A stretch of 60,000 nt of DNA from Owenia fusiformis (Eukaryota; Annelida; Polychaeta; Sabellida; Oweniidae), in NCBI GenBank assembly GCA_903813345.2, contig CAIIXF020000003.1:28661248-28721247 (forward strand), read 5' to 3'. The position numbers and the translations under genes are program-made. The notes below the pieces were generated by a model that was given only the letters and a program-made list of their open reading frames with translations, did not search any database and was not told where the DNA came from. How positions within the stretch are numbered: position 1 is the stretch's first letter; every line of letters starts with the position of its first letter. This document shows, piece by piece, positions 24,430 through 35,454 of this stretch.

Positions 24430-24934
24430 ATATTATCGATCTAAACTTAAGTGATGACATCAGCCGCCGGCCAGACTTCCTCATTGGAAATATTTCTAAT
24501 TGGTATGACCCATCAAGCATGGTCACCGTGACACAGTGATTGGCTCTTTTGTCTGGAATTTGTTGGAACATTAAAAAGTGCTCAATAAAATTCAATGAAC
24601 TTGAGGTTGTTGTACCTTGCTTTGTTGAAATCAATTGAATCATGATAAGTTTAGATTGGAAAACAGAAAACAGAATGCTGATCTGCCAACGTTTGATGGA
24701 AAGCTGTGCCTGACATCAAGTGTTTCAATTCTTAGTGTCACTTCTATTGTGGCATATTCTACGAAGTTTCCCTTTGAAATCTATAATGGTTACTTTACAT
24801 GGATTTCTATAATCTTCCGACTGTTAATTACTTGCATGTTTATTTTTTTCCTCTGTTACTCCAAAGTTTTGTGTTGTATTTTAGACATCGGCTACCGGGA
24901 CATTTTTTCTAAGGGTGGAGAGAATTCGCTATAA
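24430..24934 (+). pseudogene. Coding-like patch; possible fragment of a TMEM181/Wntless-type membrane protein
   Basis: The plus strand carries a frame from about 24635 to a stop at 24932-24934 with two hydrophobic segments. Within it, FEIYNGYFTWISIIFRL is similar by eye to the YNxxFxxxEIxFRF junction before the first membrane helix of TMEM181-like seven-pass proteins. Just upstream another plus frame reads PDFLIGNISNWYDPSSMVTV, while the minus strand reads NHCVTVTMLDGSYQLEIFPM. No convincing splice sites bracket the patch. It may be an isolated exon, a decayed gene piece, or chance. Confidence 0.2.
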
Positions 24935-25128
24935 ACAACTTTTTTGTCAGTCTGTTCGAAGTGTCAGGTGAACAAATATAAAGACTGTTAGAAACTCAAT
25001 ATTTGCATAGTGGCTTTTTGCCCTGTCAAATCATTTGCTTCATCTACTTCAATTGTTTCTCTTTAAGTATTTCATTCTCATCTTGTTTGTGTATTAATAC
25101 AGGATCATGAGCATTAGCGATATTACCG

Positions 25129-25420
25129 CTTGGTTATCTTACCACTTCGTCATATTACCACTTTGTCATATTACCACTTTGTCATATTACCACTTTGTCA
25201 TGTTACCACTTTGTTATATTACCACTTTGTCATATTACCACTTTGTCATGTTACTACTTTGTCATATTACCACTTTGTTATATTACCACTTTGTCATATT
25301 ACCACTTTGTCATGTTACTACTTTGTTATATTACCACTTTGTTATGTTACCACTTCATCATATTACCACGTCGTCATATTTCCACTTTGTTATATTACCA
25401 CTTTGTCATATCCAACTACT
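25129..25420 (+). repeat. 16-bp minisatellite (TCATATTACCACTTTG), about 18 copies
   Basis: The unit is 16 bp, with T/G and C/T variants. Because 16 leaves remainder 1 on division by 3, and no plus-frame stop occurs in the unit, all three plus frames stay open and read the same 16-residue cycle. The 128, 101 and 81-codon frames here are therefore a consequence of the repeat and not evidence of genes. Confidence 0.93.
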
Positions 25421-25912
25421 TTGTTTTCCAAATGATATGAGGGTATCAGGAATATTATTTTCTAATAATATCTGCTATTTTAGATTTTATTAATTTTTTA
25501 TTAAAAGACTATATCTGAAACATTTTAGATTGTATGTTTGCATCACAATCACCTCTCCACTTGAACATGTATATAAGCAGATTTCTCCAAGCAGAATAAA
25601 AATATGTTTTGAATCAAATCAACTGTTGTTCAAGAATTAATTGAAACTTTTAGATGCTTTAGTCACAGTGGGAGAATTGTACTTTATACTACTTAAAAAA
25701 CTCATAAAAAGAGCAAAGAGATTTTTCGCTTTTATATATTGTTCAATGGCATGAAGGTGAAATGAAATCAATTCCCAGTCATTTTGATATTCACTGAGGG
25801 AAAAAAATCCCTGTTGATTGATGTGCATGTGTAAAAAATGTTGCCCTTTAATTAATATTTCTGAAGATTGCCAACTGTGTCATTGTTTCTTGTGTCATAA
25901 AGATATCCCCTT

Positions 25913-26300
25913 GGGAGAATTATTAGAAAGACTGCCCATAGGGAGAGTTTTAAGGAAGACATTGTTTATGGAGAATTATTAGAAAGACTGCCCATAGGGA
26001 GAGTTTTAAGAAAGACATCGTTTATTTAGAATTATTAGAAAGACTGCCCCTCAGGAGAGTTTTAAGAAAGACACTGTTTATGGAGAATTATTAGAAAGAT
26101 GGCCCTTGGAATTAAAAAAGGCAGCCCCTCAAAAGAATTATGAGAAAGACATGCCCATAGGGAGAGTTTTAAGAAAGACATCGTTTATGTAGGGGAGAGT
26201 TAAAGAAAGTGTTTGTGGAGAATTATAAAAAGATGACCATTAGAAGAGGTTTTAAAAAGATGGTCCTTGGAAGAATTTTTCAAAAAGGCAGCCCCTTGGG
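25913..26300 (+). repeat. 56-bp degenerate tandem repeat
   Basis: Unit GAGAATTATTAGAAAGACTG, CCCATAGGGAGAGTTTTAAG, AAAGACATTGTTTATG. The first three copies are regular; later ones carry deletions. Confidence 0.8.
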
Positions 26301-27198
26301 TTACGTAATAATTATTAGAAAGCTTATTGGCTCTGTTATGTTAGTGTTTCTTATATTATGTCTCACCAGTCATCATACCTATTTTGTCATGTCTGTTGTA
26401 ATTAACACATGGAACACCTGGAACCCCCAAGTTAGTCTCTAGTGTTAATAGTCCACTAATGATTATTAAAATAACAAAAAATATATTTTTCAAAAGCAAC
26501 AGGGAACAGGCGCTTTTGGTTGTTTTTACCAAAATTGTTGTTTTGATGAATTTAACAACTATTTCCATGATAATATTATATTTCTAATAATTTTGCCTGA
26601 TGTTTCTCATTTGTTTTGCTTGATGTCAGACATTCTATTAAAACACCTTAAATATTTTATCGTTAGTTTTGACCTGGATATCACTTGTATTTTAAGTTTT
26701 TTTCCTAGAAAATATAAACATTTATAGAGATCCAGATTTTTCAGAGTTTTGACTAAAATTCAATTTACGTCCTCGTTACATTCAATATTTGAACATGTTT
26801 ATGATTAGAACATCTCAAAAGAATCAATCCACTCAGACACTGGATCACATAACTTGAGAGGATGCTCTTAAAAATCAGGTAATCAATAGTAAGTAGGAAT
26901 AGACATAAAGAAATGATACCAATTTACTATTGGTCTTTAAGATGAAAGTGATACGAATTCATAGATTTATTTATATAAGGCATATCTACAAAGACTATTT
27001 AAACATCAAAGAGATCTATTGAACATATGTGATGTTCACATCCCTGTAAGGTTGTACTGCGTATCCCCCTCCTATTGTATTAACAAAGATGATAATAAAA
27101 TATCATAGATGTGAGGATATTGAAGCATCTTATGCCATTTTCAATGGATTGATGTTGCTTATTTGAAAGAGAATTTCATTTGTAATTGTACAAGGCTC

Positions 27199-27490
27199 TA
27201 TCCTTTATATTCAGTCAACTCCACTTCTTAAAAGAGAGCTTCATCTCAGGCACGTAGCCAGGAGGGGTTTGATGGGTGCGAGCAACCCCCCCCCCCCCCC
27301 CCTAGCCAAAAATTCTTTCAAAATCATGCAGTTTTTCACCATTTTGAGCACTTTTTAAGTAATTTTGGTCATTTTTGGACCAAAATTGTCAAAAGTGAAC
27401 CCCTCTGGAATTTTTCAAATAATGAACCCCCCTTGGCAAATCCTGGCTACTGGCCTGCTTCTAGTTTATAACTTGATTCAACGCAGAGCA
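27199..27490 (+). mobile_element. TACCCT-family element split by a CAGGCACGTAGCC element
   Basis: The left half (27199-27246) and right half (27458-27490) align to one ~80 bp TACCCT-family element. A 211 bp unrelated element sits exactly inside it. AGGCTCT occurs on both outer flanks, consistent with a decayed 9-bp target duplication. Confidence 0.55.
27247..27457 (+). mobile_element. hAT-like miniature element, CAGGCACGTAGCC termini
   Basis: A 211 bp element starting CAGGCACGTAGCCAGGAGGG and ending CTGGCTACTGGCCTG, imperfect inverted termini starting CAGG as in many hAT elements, with an 18-C homopolymer near the left end. It is inserted inside a TACCCT-family element. The flanks CTTCATCT and CTTCTAGT are at best a decayed 8-bp duplication. 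Confidence 0.6.
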
Positions 27491-28559
27491 ACTAGGCTCT
27501 GTCATTCTATACCTTTTCATAGTCATTGTGTTATTTGCAGTGACTGTGCTTTGGAGCATACACACTTAGGTTGGGTGGGCTTACCATTCGCAACTGTGTG
27601 AATACTCTGGGGCAGACAGTGGTGTATGGCATCATGATGGGCAAATCAAATTGTTTTTCATCAAGATATCTCCCATCCCATCAAATACAAAAATTAATTA
27701 ATTGATCTACACTAAAACCATTAACACTATCCTCCCCTACCCTTTAAGAAAGAGAAATATGGAGGGACTCATCCTTGGCCCAAGAGTAATTCATTGCATT
27801 ACATTACATTGCATTACATTGATCTGCTATGAAAGCAGTGAAGGACCGATCTTGAAGGATGGGAGGGACTGTACTGGTTTAAAATCAAGACTGACTATGT
27901 TTGATTGTGATTTTGCACCCTGTGTTAAGAGTAGAGAGTGAAGGAGGCAAAGGAGCTTGATAGGAGACTAAATTTAAAGTGTACCTGTACTTTTACAATC
28001 TCTTATATAATTCATGGGTCACAAAACAGAATAGACAACTGCACGCTATAGTCAATAGCTGACTGATAATGTTAATGCTCAACCACTTGCACATGTGCAC
28101 CTATTTTTTATTTATCCTATGTATTAAAATATAAAATGAATAAATAAAAAAAAACTTTCAGGTTCACATCATATACACATACGAGATATTTGCATTCCTT
28201 TTCTATCCAAACATTCTCTAGTATTATAATTTGAATTCTCTGTCTGGAAAACTAGTCTAATATTAAAAGGAATAATTAATGGGACCTAGCTTCATTGAGT
28301 CATAGAAAGTTAGATTTTCCATTTTTCATGTCGGATAAAACATTAGTATTTAATTATTAATAATGCGAGATAATATCAATCGCGTGTCTCTGTTCTCTTT
28401 ATCAGAGATGTACAAAAATAAATATCATTATCTGTCTATGTGGAATTGAATACTTTATTTCATTAGGAAATATGTGGAATGAATGCAAATTAACAAAAGA
28501 AAGTAATTATAATTGACAACAAGAGAAGAGGGAGGGGAAGATCTTTTCCATTTGGGAGA

Positions 28560-28695
28560 ATCAGGGATTGAGACAAAACTTGACACTTGGAGACTGGGAC
28601 CAAACCTGACATTCTGGGCCTGAGAGAAAACCTGACACTTTGAGACTGAGGCCAAACCCCACAATTATGGGAATTGATACCAAACCTGACACTTT
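28560..28695 (+). repeat. About 33-bp degenerate tandem repeat
   Basis: GAGACTGGGACCAAACCTGA with CANTTTGG-type spacers; four diverged copies. Confidence 0.65.
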
Positions 28696-31600
28696 TGAGA
28701 AGGTCTCTTAGGACGAACTGAGATGTTTCTATCAGACTTAGAAAAACAAGTATCTGTGATTTCTGTCACGGATGTCATATTTTTCAATCTGATCATTTTA
28801 AGATAATAAAATAAGCATCCTTGGGGCATATGAATGATAATGAACTCAGTGAAAACACCTAAAATCGAATATACACGTAGACATTTTATATCATCAATGA
28901 GGGCTTGTTATAAGCAGGGTATAATAATTGTCTGTCTGTGTCTGTATCCTGGGTCTTGTCTGGCCTAGGTATAGCATGATGTGTGCCTAGTTTGTAATCA
29001 TGTCATATATCATAGTTTTGTCCTCCCCTGTCTACCCTGTATAATAGTTTTATGTACTATCCTCTCAAGATAATCTATTTCTCCATCTGTCATATAAATA
29101 TGCTGTTTTTACAATAGGATGTATATAGAGAAAATGTACCCTTTATAATCGTTTTTTGCTTCTTTTAAAAAGAGAACTTTGTCTGGCCTCTAATGTAATA
29201 AGTCTATGATCATACCTCATACTTGCTTACCAGTTTGATTTTGAATGTCAAAATCATACTTTGGTTATCCAAGATGTTGATATCAGGGTTGTGGCTGTGA
29301 CAGAGTGTATTCCTTCAATCATGTAATACCTCAATGGATCAAGATCTTTTTGGGATCCAAAGATCCTAGATCGATCAGAATGGATCAAGATGGCTGTGAC
29401 AGAGCTTTGATGCAAAAGACTGTAAAAATGCCAAAACATCCTTGAAATAGATGAAAAAGGTGGGTACCTTTGAGAAGGAATAACATGCTGACTTTATATA
29501 TTTTTTATTTAGATTGATGTGTATGGCTACCTGTATACTTAAGGGTTAATGCAAGGTCAATTTTAACAGGTTGAAAACACAACCATTGGCATTTTTGAGA
29601 TGTTCATTATTTATCTGAATACCTTACAGAATATAACTCGATCTTATTTTACTGATGATTAGCTCAAAAATTCTAAAATATTAACATAATCTTATCGTAT
29701 CTTTCACCTTAGCATTATCTCTACTGAAAGCGTATTTGAATGTAATCTTTGATTTTTTCCGGCATTTGGAGATGTATGTTGGATGATTTTGTGATGTGAG
29801 GGGTAAAGGTGTATGCCAGATGTCAGACAATTATAAATGTCCCCTTTGACATTGTCTAGGGCTGATGGTCAGAGCAGGGTCATTTGTTCCATGCAACATC
29901 CATTCAGTAGAACCAACTCAAAAAGGTTCAACAAGGGTCTGTGTTTGATAACACATTGGAAACCTTGAATGAACCCAACTGAAGGTGTGCTGGACAGCCT
30001 TGACCCCTAGCTCCCAGACTGTTGATGTAATAGGGGTTCGATAAGAGACCTTGGTATTAGCCATGCAGGCGTGACCCCTGATTGAAATATATTAGATTGA
30101 AGTGTGTTTCACCCAGACGTTCCATGTCCCCAAATGCCCCCAGTGAGTCAATCAATTATGCTTCAGCATCAGGTTCTTTTTTATAAGCCCTTTCCATATT
30201 TACTTAACCACTGAAATCACATCATTTGATTTATGCATCATGTAATTCGATAATATTCTGCCTCTATTTTTGCTTAAATACATATAGTAATTTTGTATCA
30301 GAATATTAACTTAATGTAATATTTAGATCATTTGTGCAGGTTCCAAATTTTCAGATATTTTTGTTATTTGTAAGGCTCACATTTAGGATGGGAGATTCAC
30401 TCATTATAATCTGAGGTGAACAGTAGAATGTAATAATTATTTTTTATGGGTTCACCCTGGATGTATTTTTTCAATAACATCAATCTTATTTTAATCCTAA
30501 AATACTTATTTGTATAAGCATCTTTTCAATTTGTTGTCATCTGGTTATTCACTTGTTTTTACTTCTCCTCACCCCTTTACCCCTTCCAAATAAGAATGCA
30601 TCCCTTTCAAATGATATATGACAATGGGCCTCTTTCTATTCTTAGGTCTATTAAAGTAGATCATCTTATGCCTTGAAAGTTTCAGCCACGTGTCTGATTC
30701 TGTAACCTTTATAACATTGAGCGTTTTGTCTTTGTTCAGAATTTCCTCAGATGATTTATTTATAGATAATACATGGTTTATCTACCTTTTGTTCTGTTTT
30801 AATGAGAAAATACATCCACTGTGCTTCTTCAGAATTTAGTCCCCTTTATTCAATAATACATGTGGGATCTTTGTTTCTTCACCAACTAAAACATGTATTG
30901 TTTGGAGACGTTTTTGATTGTTTTTTTTAAAATATAGATTTTCTTTTTTTCAGTATTTATATACATGTAAATTTATGATAGGTCATCTTTGTTAGAAAGA
31001 CTTAAAAGTTGTTTATGATGTTTATAATTGTGGTATATATGAAATATGTTTTAGTTGGTATTCAGTGTAGTATTCGTTTTTTGCAAAAGTTCCCATTCCT
31101 CATTGTTTGATTCGAATTATATCTTCAAATAGTTTTACCTGCTGTTGGATGGTCCAGTGAAACCCATTAGGGAGGACAGGGAAGGGGGCAGGCAGGCAGA
31201 CAAGCAGGCTCTCATACTTAAAGACCTGTTTTGACTATGCAGTCGTTTAAATTTGTTTATTCTTTACTTGATATTGAATATGGGGTTATCTTTCAAATAA
31301 GTGTATGTTGTCCCTCTCCACTCCCCTCCCTGTGATTCCCTCTTAAAAAGACTGTTTTAAAGATAAATTATGCACCAGCATAAAGTCTAGCATAGCAAAC
31401 CTGTTCTTGTCATTAGAAGCCTGGGATATGATTCCATTTCAATTGTGTTTATAAACCATCACTCAATCATTGGGTTTATGAGGTACAACTTACAATAACA
31501 TATTGCAGTCCATCCCAGGGACTCATAAAAACTTGCATAATCATATTATCACTAGAACATATATTTTATCAGAAAAAGGAAATAATTTATATATTTCATT

Positions 31601-31749
31601 AAGGTTTCTTCAAAAACATTGACTCGAAAATTTTCTTTTTCTATATTATTCTATATTACTAAAAAGGGTTGTTAAACTAGTTGATAAAATTTCTCCATCA
31701 GGAGATGATGGGAGACAGTTGTCTTCGCTACTCATTGTAGTATCACATG

Positions 31750-31763
31750 GTCTCCATAGCAAC
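31750..31763 (+). promoter_or_regulatory. X-box-like site
   Basis: GTCTCCATAGCAAC matches the nematode-style X-box pattern GTYNCCATRGNAAC. It is isolated, with no recognised gene nearby. Confidence 0.3.
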
Positions 31764-33186
31764 TAACAACAACAGCAACAACTTGCTGAAACAAGGAGAT
31801 AGAATTTTTGGAAATCTTCAGAAATAGAAATTGTTTGTACAAGAATGAGCAGATGAAGGTTCATTCTGATTCGAGGCTCTCTAGGCGGATTTAAGATTTA
31901 TGGTTCTAACACCCATGAGTTATTAATATAAAGAGTTGAGATAATCGCTCTTCTGGCAAGCAAGCAATTAGGCAGCGTGGCTTTCCAGAACCTGTTTTCA
32001 TTCCTTTCCAGTCCATGAATATCTTGAGAACATTCCTATAATTTTTTTCTTTTCTGACCATACTATTTTTTTTGATATTCATGATTTCTAGTCTTGAAGT
32101 TGTAAGTTAATCCAATATATATTTTGATATATTTAGGGAAAAAAACATGGCTGTGTTTATCGTAATTTTAGCTAAGGGATGTCTAGACAGATTAATGTGA
32201 TATCAGGTAATTATCCATATTAGAATATATAGTTACCCCCTCCCCCTTGATGGCCTTATTTAACCTTACTGTTTTCATATTGCTAAGTGTTCTGTGTATG
32301 AGACTCATGTTTCAATTATGTGTAAGCCAGTGCTTGTTCAAAATATGTTTTGTTGTAATGCTTTTTATGTTTTAAAGAGTCAGGGTAGGAAAACCACTTG
32401 GGTCTGTTTATACTTTACATTGTATTGTTTGTGGGTGACATTGTGTTCCTTAAGGAGTTCACGCTCCTCATACCTTCTCTGAAGGAGTTCATTTCTTCTT
32501 TTGTACGTGTGTACTTCTAAAAGAGTCTTTTTAATAAGTGACACGCAGTTATGTCATCTTGAACCATAAAGGTATTTCGTCAATTTTGTGCCTCAATACA
32601 TACTGGAAAATAGTATAACATAAGTTTGTCTTGAACAAATCAGTGGTAATCAGGTGGTGATTGAAAAAAAATTTCTTCGGGAGGAGGCTATAGGGATTCT
32701 TACAGACAACATTATACTTTACTTTTAGACACTCATATACCATACCTTATAATGATATAACATTCTTTTGTAGAAAATATACAAAACTTCTACCTCACAA
32801 AAATATGAACTTTTTGGGAGGGTCTTTTACTTTATATTCTGGAGTCTATCATATCTTATCTTGTACAGCTCATCTCCCAAGCTGGGGTGTCTGTGATATC
32901 AGTGTACTAATATATTCTTCATGGCATAATATTCTGGCTTTAGTAGCTACATCACATAAAAACAAGAATGTAGATCCAAGAATTTTTATTCCAAATGCCT
33001 ACCTCCACAAATCTTTACGTTGAACTGTTTTGCAATATTGTGTATGTACTCTACATTCCTACCCTTTTAAATAGTTGATTTCGAGATTCTCTTAAAGAGA
33101 GCTTCATCTTCATTGTGAACAAGGCTCTCTCACCCAGAGATGTATATTATTATATACATTAAGTGTTAGGAAATAACAGCTATCAA

Positions 33187-33254
33187 TACCCTGGGGGCAG
33201 AGTGGATGAAGCTCTCAAAGAAACAAAATCAAATTGTCGGAAAATGGTAGGGTG
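33187..33254 (+). mobile_element. TACCCT-related element, second subfamily
   Basis: TACCCTGGGGGCAGAGTGGA to GGTAGGGT, containing GATGAAGCTCTC and AAACAAAATCAAATTG. Related, shorter pieces with GCTCTCTTTTAA-type cores lie near 6856-6905, 11425-11480, 23175-23230, 14140-14190, 29137-29190 and 33060-33130. Confidence 0.45.
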
Positions 33255-33255
33255 C

Positions 33256-33438
33256 CAGACCCGTAGCCAGAATTTGCCAAGGAGGGTTCACTTTTCAGAA
33301 AAATTGAAGTGGGGGTTCACTTTGACAAATTTGGCCCAAAATCACATGACAGATGCTCAAAATCATGGAAAATGCATGATTTTGAAAGAATTTTTTGGCC
33401 AGGTTAGCCCAAACTCCTCAACCCCTCCTCCTGGCCTG
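33256..33438 (+). mobile_element. CAGACCCGTAGCC element copy
   Basis: CAGACCCGTAGCCAGAATTT with GGGGGTTCACTTTGAC, ending CTCCTGGCCTG. It directly abuts the TACCCT-related element at 33187-33254. Confidence 0.55.
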
Positions 33439-34007
33439 GATGCCATAGAGGGCAGGAGAGGTTGAGGTCTCATAAAGGGTATAGTGGAAGTCTGTACGGA
33501 ATCACGCATACATCCAGCTAAAATTCTCAAGCGTACTATTATATTTGAGCTATGAGTACAGTATGACATGTTGCTACATCTTAGATGAATTACCTTATAA
33601 GAAAAGTCTATTAGACATCCCGCTAATTTATGATCATTTTCTTAAGTGAAAGGCATCTTGTGATATATACTCATTAGAAATCTCAACAACATGCAGACTC
33701 AGACACAGTTTCCGACTACATAATTTAGCAATTTGTTTTATAGTCTTTCAATATGTTTCTGCCCCCCCCCCCTCCCCTGCAACTCTTATTACATGCAAGA
33801 TTTTGTTTTAGCTTACTTTTTCTAATAGTGATTATGAGAGTTAAAATAGAAATATACCGTTTAGATGTACATGTATTGTGTCATCTTGTCTTATTATTTT
33901 TTATTGCCTTAAGAAGCAATGAAGATTTACCCTTTGTTAAGAGAACTTCCAATCTCTAAAGAACATCTTAACAGTATTAGAGTTTTCTGTCTTCCTCAGA
34001 GTGCATA

Positions 34008-34155
34008 TGCATATGGCAATAAGGATAAAATATGGTGATAATGGGTAAAATATGGCAATAAGGATAAAATATGGCAATAACGGGTGAAATATGGCAATAA
34101 CGAGTAAAATATGGCAATCACTGGTAAATATGGCAATAATGGGTGAAATATGGTG
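34008..34155 (+). repeat. 20-bp degenerate tandem repeat
   Basis: ATATGGCAATAANGGGTAAA-type units, about seven copies, flanked by AT-rich DNA. Confidence 0.8.
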
Positions 34156-34932
34156 TAAATTATTTATTCTTAATTTATTATATTATTAGTACAGTACTGG
34201 GATCTACCATTTATATGTTAAAATAAAGAAGTAAAGTCTTCACCATTTTAGCTTTTATGTTAATATGACATTTTTTTTAATTAGTATTGAAAACTAATAA
34301 ATAGTACAATGTTATTTAACCTGATATAACCAAGCATCGCAGAGTACAGGCCATGTGCATTAAATCTATTGGGCATTTCAGGTCAGCTGAATTTCCTTTT
34401 TCATTCTTACTTTGTTATTCATCAGATCTATTGAGATATATTACTAAGGGGAATCCATTATTTTTTTGATTCTACTTTAGTTTGCCACGTGTCAAATTAA
34501 GGTGGGTGCACTAGAATGATCACAACCTGGTATATGACTGAGATATTATAGACATTTTGCAACTCACTTGTGAATAGCATGTTTTTTAATCCGGTATAAC
34601 CTATGAAGCGTTTAATTACGGTCATCAAAAACACATGCCAAATATTGAATGGAGGGGTAACCCCCCTCAAACAGTTGTCATTGATTTATGGCATTAAACT
34701 TGGTAGTGAAAATTATCAGCAGTTAAAGTGTCCAAAAATTTATAAAATGCAATAAATGTAAGATAAAAAAATCTTTATCTGGTTTGTCATTGTATTTTAT
34801 ATTTTATTTTAAGTGGTCGTCATATCTTAAACTTTGTTTTGGGGACATTACAATAATAAAAGCTGATAACCTTCCCTTTACTCATCCTATATTTCTGTTT
34901 TCAAACTAGGAATATGGAACTGATAAGAGACT

Positions 34933-35107
34933 CCGTGTTCTCCATAGGATTTTTATTCAAATGGGTGCAAATTTTCACAATTCAGACCAAAATTGATCAA
35001 AATATGCCCAAAGTAGGTGCAAATTAATTTTCAGGTGGGTGCAAACCTATTTTTAAAATCTCACATGGGTGCTTCGCCCATTTGCTTTAATGCTGGAGAG
35101 ATCACTG
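34933..35107 (-). mobile_element. CAGTGATCTCC-family miniature element, copy 4
   Basis: A reversed copy ending GGAGAGATCACTG, with the same GGGTGCAAAT blocks. The flanks AGACT and AGACA resemble a 5-bp duplication with one change. A further fragment (CAGTGATCTCCATAGCATTA) lies at about 15344-15378. Confidence 0.68.
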
Positions 35108-35385
35108 AGACATCTTCAGTTCTGTGACAACCTACTTTGCCATATCTAACTGGGCTTTCATTTTATGGCGTCATTGAGAAAATGAGTTATCTATTTTGAT
35201 TTGTCAGTATCAGTTTCAGTCACCTTGCACTTTTGAATCATGTGGGATTTGTATGCATTATATTATGTGTAAACATTAAAGAATTATCTAAGATAAAAAA
35301 TGTCAGTGTCAACGCAACCTATTTTTTTGATATATATGTCAGTGATAGATCTACAGTTATGTGACATTAAAGAGAATTTTTAAAG

Positions 35386-35454
35386 AGGATTTGCCAAGGG
35401 GGGTTCAGTCTTCGCTGAATCCTGTGAACCCCCCCCCCCCCCTGGCTACAGGCA
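35386..35454 (+). mobile_element. Truncated CAGACCCGTAGCC-family fragment
   Basis: GATTTGCCAAGGGGGGTTCA joined to TGTGAACC, a 14-C run, and TGGCTACAGGCATG. This is the two ends of the element with the middle deleted. Confidence 0.5.

Larger units (their letters stand above)
26301..28559. other. No gene seen apart from nested elements
   Basis: Holds the nested pair at 27199-27490 and a short ATTGC/ATTAC tract at about 27790-27820. Confidence 0.5.
28696..34007. other. No gene seen; one GC-richer island
   Basis: Mostly AT-rich. Positions about 29850-30150 are GC-richer without an open frame and could be conserved non-coding DNA. Transposon pieces lie at 29137-29282 and 33060-33438, and a C-run at about 33763. 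Confidence 0.45.

Noticed and set aside
25107-25493. Three overlapping open frames of 128, 101 and 81 codons
   Set aside because: Produced by a stop-free 16-bp tandem repeat read in all frames.
33163-33569. Opposing frames of 100 and 68 codons
   Set aside because: They lie across two transposon remnants with C/G-rich arms; there is no protein similarity apart from element sequence.
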